In this document: positions 48,527-59,986 of the stretch, piece by piece
Layout of the letters: each line of letters starts with the position of its first letter
Position numbering within the stretch: position 1 is the stretch's first letter
DNA from: Vanessa cardui
Taxonomy: Eukaryota > Arthropoda > Insecta > Lepidoptera > Nymphalidae
Assembly: GCF_905220365.1 (NCBI RefSeq)
Contig: NC_061124.1
Location: 1,800,501-1,864,500 of the forward strand
DNA: 64,000 nt
Direction of reading: 5' to 3'
Position numbers and translations under genes: made by a program
The notes under the pieces: generated by a model
Databases searched by the model: none
Seen by the model: only the letters and a program-made list of their open reading frames with translations
What the model was told of the DNA's origin: nothing

Positions 48527-49904
48527 TTACAGAATAATATTTACTTCCCTAGTTCTAGATTCTGTTCTGGCCCTTATTTTTACGATTTCTTATGTGACGT
48601 CATAACTTAGAATGTCTTTACAAAGAAAATCTGTATCAATAATGTCGATGATGTTGTAACGTACAACTTACACTGAACCAAAAAACGATCTGGTTGTCGG
48701 TGGACTCGTTTGTTCTCACAAATAAAATTTCGGTACACTCCACACGTATGTGAAATTGTCGGTTTTAGCATTTGTCGTTAACGAGCCACGTTAAATAAGT
48801 ATTATTGCCTACGTGAGTGGCATCGTATTATGGATTGGCGGTACGAGCTTTTTATAGTGCAATTGCTTGTGTAACTCAGTCTGCTTCTATTAGATAGTGT
48901 GTTTAACTTTAATTCATATTCCTATCTTTATATAGAGGAAGTAGTTTTGTTTTTATCGTATGTTAGAGCTTCATGATTGTTTATATATGGTGTCCAGTAC
49001 ATCCTTCACAAGATATAGTTAATCAACATAATCGAAGATGAAAGTATTCCAAGTAATAATTTGGAATAATCAGCTCATCAGTCAAATCATCTGCACAAAA
49101 AAAAGTAAACCTGAATAAGACTGTCCCACACTAGTCCCACATTTCAAGTGTTATCTGTGGAGGTATTCTGTAAGAAGATACTCGAAACTCACCGCAGACG
49201 AGTGACATGTCAGAATGCATTATGAATTAGTGAAATACGAAGTGAATGTCAACAGCTGAAACAGATTTGATACTGCTATAGTGCTAACCTATCTTCGCCT
49301 TTAGTAGTTAAACAATTGCGATAGTATATGTATGAAGATTATATTTTTATCAATTCCCGTTAATCCATCCTTTTGTCTATAGCCTCTCGATCTCGCCTAA
49401 CTGAACCGAGTTACAGCACAATAGAGCTGCCTGTACCATAAAGCAAATCAAGGAAGCTGATCTCAGACATTTTAAAATCAATTCATTTACTAAGGTCATT
49501 GACCCATGGTAAACTCACACCTTAATACCTTGCAAGTGTTATTATTACAGATTATAAAACAAACTTACCGTCTTGAATTAAAAAAATATATAAAAACTCA
49601 TTTTACGAAATCTCTTTCAAACAACGGTTTGTGTAACTCAGTTTAAGAATATATCAATTTTAAAACTGAACATTAAATTATTAAAAAAATCTAGTTACCT
49701 AAAGCAATTCAATCAACGACCAATGAAATAACGGAGCGTTGGTCTCTATTAGTCTATTTGTATACGACTAGTTTAAAAACCCATTACAACCTCTCGAAGG
49801 CGCTTAAATTAATACATAGCTTATATATAACGCTACAGCTATTTCACTTTATATAATTAACTTGTTGGCCGCGGTTTTGCACGCGTTTTACGAGTAATTA
49901 TGTA

Positions 49905-50160
49905 TTTTGATGGAAATCAAGCCTGCTTTGACCGTGAAAGACCAACAGACAGAGTTACTTTCCTATATATAATACTAGCAGAATCTGTGGCTTCACACGC
50001 ACGAAATTAATAAAACATTACCTATACCTACAGCATACAAAACGTCCCCCGCCATTTTACTACCTCAAGACTATCGAGAATCAAACTATCTTTATACCAA
50101 ATTTCATCTAAATCGATTCAGCGTTTTAAGAGTGAATTTGTTAATGTGAATTATAAATAT
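49905..50160 (-). mobile_element. Two abutting Helitron-like fragments, reverse orientation
   Basis: The left piece (about 49905-49970) is the reverse complement of an H2 5' end (gtaactctgtctgttggtct). The right piece begins at a CTAG (49975-49978), followed by gcagaatctgtggcttcaca, and contains ctttataccaaatttcatct and atcgattcagcg, which are common in lepidopteran Helitron-like repeats. One may have inserted at the end of the other. Confidence 0.45.
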
Positions 50161-50466
50161 ACAAAAATATAAAATGTATGAATTTTCGAGTATAAGAATC
50201 TAAAAATTCGTACCAAAATTTCAATTAATAATTCAAAAGTCATTAAGTGCCTTTATTAGCGAAGTGTTAATTAACAATAATTAAACTAAACAGGTATGTT
50301 AACTGCCGCTACGCTTGTACTTGCCTAATTAATTCTAATAGGGATTTGTCAGATTTGTGATTTATGAATCAGAATTTATGTCATTATTGACTATGGTACA
50401 GATTGTAATTATAATACCTACTAATGTTACATAATTTATATAATTCAGGTCGTATTTATCTATACT

Positions 50467-50606
50467 TCTATACTAATATAGTAAATGTGAAAGTATTTCT
50501 GTATGTTCTTGCTCTTTCAAATATAAAGCTTGATCTCCAAGGGAAAACGTATACTTATGACTTTTACTTGACGACTAACCCTTAAAAGATGAGCGAATCC
50601 GCTGGT
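50467..50606 (+). mobile_element. Helitron-like element, family H2, decayed
   Basis: It begins TCTATACTAATATAGTAAAT, followed by gtgaaagtatttctgtatg, cttgatctccaaggg and gcgaatccgctgg. The order matches family H2. The 3' CTAG has mutated to CTGG. Confidence 0.55.
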
Positions 50607-50764
50607 CACAACCAGCTTTATGATTTCAAAACTGGCAACAAAAGGGTTGCCATTGTTAAATAGTAAAATAAATTTTCGTAATTTAATTTATCTATGTTTA
50701 TACTATATAACTGACAGAACTTTGTATTTCCAAATTTGAGTGATATACGTTTAATACAGTTATA

Positions 50765-50818
50765 CAAAATGTTGATTCAAAAGTGCTTGTCTACTTAAAT
50801 AAAGTATATTTTGATTTT
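50765..50818 (+). mobile_element. LINE 3' tail fragment
   Basis: Bases matching gattcaaaagtgcttgt and taaataaagtatattttgat correspond to the last 50 bp of the CR1/Jockey-like elements at 4425 and 6250. Upstream sequence is too decayed to assign. Confidence 0.55.
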
Positions 50819-51058
50819 TGAATGAGAACTCATACTGTCGTAAGCACTTTTTATACGAAAAAGTGCGCTTAAATTTTATGACTATGCAATTTAATAAATC
50901 AATCATATTTTTTATCGTAATCCAAATTATATTCTAAAAGGAACAAATTATTCAAATGTGTTCCATAATCGTCAAACAAAAACATAATTGGCGCCTGTAT
51001 GCGCTGGCGCATGACATCAGCGGGATCTAGGACGCCCGCCCACTTCCATTAGCCGCAC

Positions 51059-51092
51059 CGACACTCGCCGACACTCGCCGACACTCGCCGAT
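51059..51092. repeat. 10-bp tandem repeat (ACACTCGCCG, three units)
   Basis: Three exact consecutive units of ACACTCGCCG (51061-51090) are flanked by a partial unit (caccg) and by cagacagaccaccagacatc. They sit in a CpG-rich block at about 50.99-51.11 kb that also has tggcgcctgtatgcgctggc upstream. Too short and regular for CRISPR. Either a small minisatellite or repeated protein-binding sites. Confidence 0.85.
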
Positions 51093-51806
51093 ACCAGACA
51101 GACCACCAGACATCCTATTGTCATTATCGTCTGATCTTTATCAACGAATCTTTGACAGGCGAAACCTTAGCCGTCAGTTTAGCTTTTATTACTCGACAAA
51201 ATTATTTGTATACGTTTTACGTCGATTCTAATACTCGATTTTTCACGGTATTTTAGATATCGCGATGGGATATCAAAGTGCCATTGATTATATTGACAGA
51301 TTAAAAGTTTCAAATGTTAAGCAATAGCTGGTTTTACGAAGTAACATTTATCTCTTGTTCCTAGACAAAAATATGAAGTTTATAAAAGAATAATAGCGCA
51401 GAAAAAATCTTGATTGAACCGCGATATTAAATATCCGGTAATAGCGCACTAGGCGGCGTCGCTGTCGAGCTGAGTAATAATATAATTTAAAAACATTTTC
51501 ACAGCGGCATCCTCAGAATGAAAAGATCGTTCAAATATATATCCTTAATATAGGACGGATATCGGTACTCATTTGTAAGGGTTACCAAAAAAAGAAATTT
51601 TATACCATTCATACAATGATTAAAAGTTTTACCTATAAATGACATTCAGACGGTGATTAGTTATAAAGCGTCTCACTCATTCTTATGTTAAATCAACGAT
51701 GTTAGAAAGAGAAAGAAATACTAGTATTTAAATCGACACTTACTTAACAATGTCTTTATAGTAAGGCTTTCAAACTGGTAACCCTTAATATTGTTCTATC
51801 ACTACA

Positions 51807-52046
51807 TATTATAAAACAAAGTCCCCCCGTGTCTGTCCGTCTATATTTTCGCGATAAACTTCTAACTACTGAACCGCTTTTGATGCGGTTTTCACGAATA
51901 GACAGAGGGAATAAATAAGTAATAAGTTGAAATTGAAATAACTGTCGAACTGTCGAACAACATCAAAAAGCGACAAAAAATATATAAATAAAATATATGA
52001 AAAAAAAACTTAAGTCCACCCGTGCGAAGCCGCGATTAGCCGCTAG
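51807..52046 (+). mobile_element. Non-autonomous Helitron-like element, family H1 variant
   Basis: It begins tattataaaacaaagtcccc and contains gaaccgcttttgatgcggtt and tcacgaatagacag. It ends ccgtgcgaagccgcgattag followed by CCG-CTAG-T. The ends are those of family H1, but the middle differs from the other copies. Confidence 0.6.
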
Positions 52047-52846
52047 TTAACATATTAATAATTCCATATTAACCAAAATCTTAGATACATTAAAAATCCG
52101 TCTCGTAATGCCGTTAAAAGGTTGACATAGTCCAGGGAAATGAGGGCGGATGGCAATTCTATAACAAGCATCTCACCTCGTTATCAGATGCTCCGTAAAG
52201 GGCGAGCGGTTTTAATGAGCGCGAATGATGGAAACAAAGACGGCCATATATGCTCATAGACCTTACTAACGATTCTCGATACGAGTTACATAATGTGAGT
52301 TATTAATGAGAAGTTAATTGTTATTGATCGAAAACTTTGACGCTTCATAACATATTAGATTAATGGTTTAATAGGTAATTTGTTGTTCAAGTTATAAACG
52401 TCACGCCTATCGTCTAAAACGATAATTATATCAATTAGTATGTTGAATATATAACATATATATTTAACGTGCAAATAAAAAAGCCCATTGAAGACTGCCG
52501 TAATCTTTATACAGACATTAAAAACTTCAAAACAGTTATAGTTGCCTTGTTTTAAAGCCACAAATTATTATATACTAAGTGTACTGTACCTCAGAGAATT
52601 TAGTCAAGTAAATTTATAAATGAAAATAATTCAGATAAATTTATATGTGACATTTAACAAAAGCACAAAGAAGTTTCGAGAAGCAAATGGTAGGAGTCAG
52701 ATTGGGTTCCCCATTTCGGTCGGTTCGTAATGGGCGACGTATATGGGGATACCATGGAAACAAGCTTAGTGTGAACTAGTTAAATGATGCCTTATATGTA
52801 AATTATATTAATATAATCGATACGAAACTCTCTAGAAACTTTTATA

Positions 52847-53087
52847 CTAGCTGCGCCCGTGACTTCGCGTGACGCGTGCGAATTTAAAGAAAAGTTTTTG
52901 ATGTAGCCTAAGTTACTCGTTATTACATCAGCTATCTGCCAGTGAAAATCCTGTCAAAATCGGTCCAACCGTTCCAGAGATTAGCCGGAACAAACAAACG
53001 TACAGACAGACAAAATTTGTACTAAAATGTTATTATTTTATTACAAACAGACACTCTCATTTTATTAAACGTATATATATATATAGA
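52847..53087 (-). mobile_element. Non-autonomous Helitron-like element, family H3, reverse
   Basis: On the minus strand it begins TCTATATATATATACG, then gagtgtctgtttgtaat, gtctgtacgtttgtttgttc and ccgattttgacaggattttc. It ends gaagtcacgggcgcag-CTAG-T. Both ends look intact and it lies about 420 bp 3' of the EGF1 exon in transcript order. Confidence 0.65.
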
Positions 53088-53509
53088 TGAGAAGTCATTA
53101 AAATACTATTATATTAAGAACGACTGAAGTAAAGTAATTAATGATTCACCAACAAAATGGCGCCATTACTCTTTATTTATTGGAGTAAAATATGGTTGCA
53201 TTTCTTTTATCAATAAACCTACACATTTTTTTTCTAATGCAATTAAAAGGCCCTCGAAAACGAAGGGCATGCGCATCTGCTGCAGAAGGGCACTACACTG
53301 CACACATTTACATTATTACTATTAGACAAACACTACTACAAAAGCGTACAACGTATTTGGAAAATACATATACATGTAAAATATTTAAATGGAACAATAT
53401 TATCTATATCTATAATGTGTTCACGTATTAATCTTAATTATTTGAAATGATCTATTAAATACACAAACATGTAATCAACAAAACGTTTATTACAAAACAT
53501 GCAACTTAC

Positions 53510-53588
53510 TTGCAAAAGTATTCCCCGCGCGGTGATGAAAGACATGTCCCGCCATTTTTGCACGGCGACGGCGAACACGACACGAAAC
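53510..53588 (-). CDS. N: Notch exon: first part of EGF1
   Basis: This 79-nt exon has acceptor atcattacag| and donor |gtaagttg on the minus strand. It enters at phase 1 and leaves at phase 2 (AA|, completed to Asn by the next exon). The translation is FVSCSPSPCKNGGTC, then LSSPRGEYFC: Cys1 to Cys4 of the first EGF repeat, with a few residues before it. Insect Notch begins its EGF array in the same way (SCxSxxCxNGGTC, then a loop ending YC). CKNGGTC gives EGF1 an O-fucose site. The Cys1-Cys2 loop (SPSP) does not fit the usual O-glucose pattern. No start codon or signal peptide is in this exon, so at least one upstream coding exon must exist. It is the shortest exon call, but its frame joins perfectly with 24612-24889. 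Confidence 0.93.
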
Positions 53589-54275
53589 CTGTAATGATAA
53601 AAACTCGTTAATATTCACATGTCTAAATCAATATGTAATAAAGAACTCAAGATATATATTATGTTATATGGAACGGAAATATATTTCGAAACGCTTTCAA
53701 TTTAATTATAACAAAATCTGCAACTTAGGAAATACAGTCCTTTATTATGTTATAATAATTGTGTTAAGTTGCAATAAAACCCGCCAAATGAAATGACATT
53801 CAGTGCGTTTTGAATGCTGAACGCTAATTGGTCGTTTTTGAGTATCACGTCATCAGCTACATCTACTAATGGTCAATCAGATCAACTGGATAATTTCGGA
53901 CTTCATGATTGGAGCATTGCAGTTGTGAGGGTTAGTTAGTACGACAAAATCTAAAGATATAAATCGTCAAGCAATTTAATTGTTCGTCTGCTTGCAAAAG
54001 TAAATTGAGAATATTCATTATGGCCGTTTTTTGGGCGATGCCAAATTTCTCTAGTTATTTACCAAAATATTTTGTCAAATCCGTCGTATCAAGACAAACA
54101 TTCGCTAACACTATCGACTAAATATTATCACATATCACGATCCATCATCGAAACGTCTGCAATCAAATAAATATTCAAGTGTCAACAAACTTGGAACTGT
54201 TTACATTCGTCAAGAAATTTCCCACGCACGCGTCCATCTCTTACGTGTTACCGAATGATAAGATTCGGTCAGAAT

Positions 54276-54290
54276 ACCGTAACGGTATTT
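54276..54290. repeat. 15-bp palindrome ATACCGTAACGGTAT
   Basis: Perfect 7-bp arms around a central A, in otherwise AT-rich intron about 700 bp upstream of the EGF1 exon. It could be a dimeric transcription-factor site. No known consensus is assigned. Confidence 0.4.
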
Positions 54291-54970
54291 ATTGCGAGAT
54301 AATAATAATACTATTATGAGGAAATTGCCGGACTTACACTCCCTGGAAAGCCACGTGAGCCTGATAGTCCTAGAGTGCATCTGTGTCTGTATCACTAAAA
54401 CTTGTACCTACAGTTAAGCTATTCTCGCTGAAATTGCATCTGTGCCCATAAAAGATTAGGACACCATTATTAATAATGTATAATATTTGTGTGTAATATT
54501 AACGTTTTTTTGTTTTTTATCATATGCTGTAAAAGGGCGGAAATGGCTTAACCGTACCGTATGGATACATTTTTTCTATCCCTTTCTGTTGTATAAGAGA
54601 TTTCAAACGTTAGAAGACTATGAAATTGAATCCAAAGCTGGATGCATACAAGTACCACCCACTGATATAAAATATAAGAAAGATATTTCTGTCCCTCTCC
54701 CTCTTTTTCTCCGTTGGAATATTTCGTCAAAGGAAAAATAATCAATATTTATTTAACAACGAATATGAATTTGCGAATTCTTATCAGCGAGTGAAAATTA
54801 AACAAATACTTAAAATTTTATTTACCCTTTTAATAAAAACTAATATTTGCGAATTTAGTTACATTTCACACGCTCTTATTTACTAATATTTATTTAGGCA
54901 TAAATTTTATTTATACATGAAAACAGACCAGAAAAAAAAATTGAAAAAATGTTTTTTTTTTGTACAAGAC

Positions 54971-55025
54971 CAAACCTTCTCCTCAAAGGAAGAGGAGGCT
55001 TTAGCCCAGCAAGAGGAAATTAGAG
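54971..55025 (+). mobile_element. SINE family A 3'-end fragment
   Basis: The stretch caaaccttctcctcaaagga, then agaggaggctttagcccagc, matches the 3' third of the copy at 31328. The head is absent. Confidence 0.7.
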
Positions 55026-55689
55026 ATTAGACATCACAATACGGCCCTCCTCCCCCCAAAGTTCGTAGCGTTTTAAGTATGCTCTTAAAGCACAAATGTC
55101 ATGCAGTGGTGGCATACTATCAGGTAGTCTATCCCCCCGTCCTACCTTTACCATATAAAGACGATAATAACTATTTCGAATACATAATAAAGTTACACAA
55201 ATCATTGGTTCTTGATCCGCTTCGGTGGTCTCGATGTCGAATGATCGTACATCGAGATACCAATCTTGATCCTAGTGTTAGTTATACAGCATCCAAATAA
55301 TTTAATCAAGCTGCCAGATGCGATCTTTGATGTATATATTTTTTTCTGAAGTTTACTGACTTGACTTGATTTATTATGAATTAATTATTTCATTAATTTT
55401 CTTTCTTTGGTGAAAGTTTTCTTTTTTTAAATATGTTAATCAAAATTTGTACCAACTAAACACAGATAATAATATTTTTAAAAAAAGTTTTGTTTGTATA
55501 ATAAACAAAGTTATAAATATAATTTTCAGTCTATAGCATTAAGGAATAACGCAGGTTAACTAGTATTATATATTTTTTAAGGCTTACATACAATAGGAAC
55601 AAGTTAATATAGATTTGATTTATAATACTATTAATAAAAGCAATATTTAATGCATTTAATAAAGCATAAGTCAATTATAAAAGACAGCT

Positions 55690-55845
55690 GAATAACATAT
55701 GTGGCAGAATTTCATCCGTAACGTGTGGGTTACCTCAAATCTTTCACCATCGAACGGAATTTGATTGAAGAGATGGGATTCGAACCCGTAATCTTTAATT
55801 AAGTGCCACGTGTTAACCACTTAGACTTTTCATTAAGCTACGTTT
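55690..55845 (-). mobile_element. tRNA-derived SINE, family D
   Basis: The minus strand has a tRNA-like head with tctaagtggttaacacgtgg and a perfect B box GGTTCGAATCC, then a body gaaagatttgaggtaaccca and a gaaattctgccac end. It is distinct from families A and C. Only one copy occurs in the window, so its limits are approximate. Confidence 0.6.
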
Positions 55846-56867
55846 GTGAAGTTATTAATAATGTATTGAATCTGTAACTATTGTTGAAATAAGACAGTAC
55901 TATAAATTCGTCCTTCATTTTCAATAATATGCCACAACCGAAAGTGTTTTTTCGAATTAAAATACACGGAACGCTTAAGATACTATGAGATCTCTGCATG
56001 TAAAGCAAAAAATCTGAGTTATCTGTCTGACTGCCATTAAACAGTTTCAATTACGGCAGCAGTATCGATTTTCAAACGAGAAAAAAATAAATTACATATC
56101 GATTTAAGTTCGCATTCCTTATCGAAAGCAAATGACTTTCGCGAGTCAATTTTTTAGCGAGTACCCGATGCTGACCATACTGAGTCGTCAGCAAAAAGCG
56201 GACTGGCCACGCAGTGCCTTATAAGGGCGGCTATTGTTTTTTCCCCCTGTCACCGACCTTAAGTGAAAAGGGCTGATCGATGTTTACCGGTTTTCTTTAA
56301 ATTGCGGACATAAAATTAATGTTTGTGCACTTTCATGTTTAATTTAACGAATCCTAATACGATTGTCAATGGCTGGAGACGGGAAATGGGAAGAGATGCC
56401 TGGTGTCCCGCTGACAGGGCCGTCTTAAGTAAATCTTTACAACGCACATAATTGATTTTTAGATAGAAGATTATTTTAAGAACTAAAAAAGGCGTATATA
56501 TTTTTTTCATAATAATGTAGACCGATTAAATAGACAGATGACCGTTTTTTGAAGCTTAAGTTCTTACTATTTCCTTATTAGTAATTATAATTATTGTCTA
56601 GTATGTTAGTTTTAATGAGTTCGGGCGAAGACGAGTCGAGCCCGTCACTGATACAGATAATAAATTTAAAATCGGAATGAGTCATTCATGTTCCGAAAAA
56701 ATTTCGACAGATGGAGTCACTTTGATCGATATTAATAATTCAAGAGTTCCATTACAATAATGGTCATTGGTTAAATTTATTAATACATACCCATTATAAC
56801 GTTTGGTTTTTTTTAATAAAAATCATGAAAGCGTTGGTTCTGACTCAATTTATAAGATGAAATAAGT

Positions 56868-57130
56868 TGCCGAGATGGCCCAGTGGTTAGAACGCGTGTA
56901 TCTTAACCAATGGTTGCGGGTTCATACCCAAGCAAACACTCGAGCTCGGCGGTGAAGGAAAACATCATGAGGACACCAGCATGTGTCTAATTTCATAGAA
57001 ATTCTACCACATGTTTATTCTAACAACCTGCATTGGAACAGCGTGGTGGAGACTGTTCCGAAAATTCTCCTCAAAAGGGCGAGGAGGCCAGCAGTAAGAA
57101 ATTTACAGGCTGCTGTTGTTGTTATTGTTA
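56868..57130 (+). mobile_element. SINE family A copy with internal deletion
   Basis: The A box TGGCCCAGTGG is intact and the B box is GGTTCATACC. A deletion of about 40 bp after the tRNA-like head removes the ctgaattttcatgtgctt segment. The body resumes at cgagctcggcggtgaaggaa and ends tgctgttgttgttattgtta. Flanking aagatga occurrences (56855 and after 57130) may be a decayed target-site duplication. Confidence 0.8.
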
Positions 57131-59697
57131 CAAGATGACATTAAATTATCAATTTTTAATGAATTAAACGTAAATTCACAAGTGATTTCGACACGAGCTC
57201 GCTGACCCACAAAACCTCATTATGGACGGACAGATAACCGACCGTGGGAACGTTTTGTGATAAGAATTTTAAATATAAATAAAAAAATTCGCCTACGAGA
57301 CACGCTTCCGCGAAATGGTCCGTGAGAAGTCAATACGACAACATCCGTTTGATTAGCATATGATAACTCGGACGAATCGAAACGTCCGCGTTCTACCGTC
57401 GCCTTACTCGTATGTCATATCACATATGACACTTACTGTATGACACAACTTATGAAAAATCGGCAACATTCGTTAAACCGATCACATCCGAATTGAGTAC
57501 GCTATCCCAAATTATCAATATTTATTTCTTATGTGAATATGGTCTTTACACAAACGTAATAACTTGCAATGTCATATAACCTAATATATTCGTAAATTTG
57601 ATGCACTTGCTTTCTCGGGTTGAAATGACGCGAGAATCTATTGCGACGAATAGCGTCGAATACGGAGCTATTTCTATTGGTTGTATAAATTCGCAGTAAT
57701 CGGTTTTATTTAATTTACCGATGCTACATCTAGGTTGTGTCGTACAATACGTATCAAATGATGACATAACATTTAGTAAGCTTAACTTGTAAAAAGTCTC
57801 TATTGACAGATATTATCGAAACATCGATATAAAGCACAGTACAAATATCGATAAAAAGTTATATCACTTATATTCTTGACTAGCGCTAGTTCAATTACAT
57901 TAATTTAGTTATTGTTTCGATGCTATAATGATTTGAATCGACCGCTGATAGATAACTTTGACTCGTACAGAAATAATTACAGTTTATTTTTTAATGACGA
58001 AACAATGTGAAAATGATGAAATTTTATTATAAGGTATTTTCATTATGACTTATTAATATTAAATATGAAAAGCATGCTATATGATTTTTTATAATTATTT
58101 TCTCAAATAGAAATAATTGATAAATATTATTAGTATTGTAGTTTGAAATTCAATTGTTCGAAACCTCGGACCGAAATTAAATTGAGTGTTGTAAACGGAC
58201 TTCCCAATTTACGTCAAAAGATTTCACCTATCACTTCCAGTCCGATTTATTATTATACATATTTATAAAATATTAAATTATAAATAAGTGCATAATTTTA
58301 TAATACGACGCATCTCACGCTGGCTCATTGATAAAACACACAAGTTAACTACAAATGTACATCACGACGTGCGCCGTTTACTGCGAACGTACAAACATAT
58401 TTATTGCTTGCAATAATTCTATCCTTCAACCTTAGACACAGCATCAAAGTATGTCCGATGTCAAATATCTAATTCATTGCGTCGTTTGTACTATTTTATT
58501 GTTTAAATCGCTCTTCAAAAGATATTCTGATTTTTGTTTATCGATTCCTAACTTATAAGATTATATGAAACGCTTATGTACATATACAACTTAAATCAAA
58601 GTGTGTTATACGCACAAAGCTTTATAATTTAATATTAATTATTTTCACTTACGTTGTTTTTTTTTATTTCAAATTATGTTCAAATAAGGCTCCTGCCACA
58701 CTGTGTATGTTGATGATACAACAACAGTAACTTTTGCGCAATTGGTAACAACAACTGTACATAACCTATCACCTGTCAACTCATCAATCTAATCATACTT
58801 TTTATATGTTTCGTAAAATTTTAAATAATTTACTTGAGCAGACGAACGTTTTATATACATATAATGCCAAGACATACCTATTGCTAATTATTTTTCGGTT
58901 ATAAAATTTAAAGATTTTATACGTTTAAATCATTTAATGATAAATAAAGCACCATTGCATATTTATGGCACGCTTGCACGTAACAACATCTATTGCTATG
59001 ATGCGAGTATCTTCTTTATATCTATCTATTTAAAGATACCAGACACAGATAAGCGTCCCACAAGTTGCAGTATGAGTGCGACGTTATAATAAACTGGTTA
59101 TACCGTTTTTATGAAAGCCTCGTCGCGTAGGTATGGACGTTACTTTAATAATGCAAAAAATCACTCGTTTTATTCAGATTTATTTTGCAATGGTACTAAA
59201 TTTTTCTAGATGCTTTTAAACATACTTATTTATTTTATTAAAGATAGGCCTTTTTCATTTTTTTTTCTTTCAAGCTAACTATAAAAATAGACAAAAATAA
59301 GTAGACAAACATATACTACAATTGTCCGTATATTTTAAATCATTTGACAATTGTCCTCTCATTAAAAAAAATACTTTAATTATTAATACATTTTATACAT
59401 CTCATTGTTATTTCATCAATATATCATTTATATTTGTCTACGTCCGCCATTTTTATTTTCGTCGAATGTAATGTATTGAAAAAGCCCCCTATAACTATCT
59501 TTTGGTTCCACAGATAACAAAATCGTAAGAAAAGTAATAAATCGATTAAAAAATAAACGTTCGATTTCAGACGATCAGAGATCGATATTTATTATTGATT
59601 CGAAAAATATAGTTCATTGACTATTAATTTGTAAAATTAATTTACAATATAGAAGCAGACAAGAGAAATAAGAGGACATCATTATTTAAGATTCGTT

Positions 59698-59986
59698 TTT
59701 TTTTTTGTGGTATAGATTGGCGGACGAGCATATGGGCCACCTGATGGTAAGTGGTCACCATCACCCATAGAGAATGACGCTGTAAGAAATATTAACTATC
59801 CCTTACATCGTGAATGTGCCACCAACCTTGGGAACTAAGATGTTACGTCCCTTGTGCCTGTAGATATACTGGCTCACTCACCTTTCAAACCGGAACACAA
59901 CAATACTGAGTACTGTTATTTGGCGGTAGAATAACTGATGAGTGGGTGGTACCTACCCAGACGGGCTTGCACAAAGCCCTACCACC
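59698..59986 (-). mobile_element. SINE family B, full-length and recently inserted
   Basis: AAGATTCGTT is at 59688-59697 and again at 59987-59996, a perfect 10-bp target-site duplication. On the minus strand the element begins ggtggtagggctttgtgcaa and ends in poly-A (T run on the plus strand from 59698). Its sequence is the best preserved of the family here. An 89-codon frame running out of it (59946-60215) is incidental. Confidence 0.92.

Larger units (their letters stand above)
24890..53509 (-). other. N: First visible Notch intron, between the EGF1 exon and the EGF1-3 exon (28,620 bp)
   Basis: This is the longest intron in the window and has no supported gene. Repeats are concentrated at its ends and once in the middle: a Helitron-like element with a nested SINE (31296-31753), a Helitron-like H1 copy (48297-48526), H2-type pieces (about 49905-50160 and 50467-50606), a LINE tail (50765-50818), H1 (51807-52046) and H3 (52847-53087). 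From about 31.8 to 48.3 kb I recognise no mobile element. This repeat-poor stretch contains CpG-rich blocks at 33.05-33.15, 35.70-35.80, 37.37-37.48 and 38.30-38.36 kb. Further blocks lie at 25.49-25.59, 28.20, 30.49-30.60 and 50.99-51.11 kb. Candidate enhancers or alternative promoters of Notch would be sought here first. Confidence 0.85.
136..53588 (-). other. N: Notch gene span visible in this window (5' half of the extracellular region, partial at both ends)
   Basis: Five exons at 53510-53588, 24612-24889, 18612-18956, 8771-8933 and 136-329 splice in one frame to EGF repeats 1-9. The order and spacing of cysteines, and repeat-specific signatures (the long EGF2 loop, FNTHGSY in EGF5, a six-residue EGF8 first loop, AACF in EGF9), follow insect Notch repeat by repeat. 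That excludes the other EGF-rich proteins Delta, Serrate and Crumbs. Intron phases entering and leaving the exons, 5' to 3', are 1, 2, 1, 1, 2, 1. The ligand-binding repeats EGF11-12, the LNR/HD region, the transmembrane segment and the ankyrin domain are not in the window. Confidence 0.95.

Noticed and set aside
51059..51092. CRISPR-like short repeat
   Set aside because: Ten-base units with no spacers in an animal intron; it is a minisatellite.
54210..54395. Candidate first Notch exon (ATG near 54230 on the minus strand)
   Set aside because: The translation MDACVGNFLTNV is not a signal peptide and no suitable phase-1 donor joins it to the EGF1 exon.
55745..55845. Possible tRNA gene on the minus strand
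   Set aside because: It has a B box but no consistent cloverleaf that I could pair, and a repeat-like body follows.
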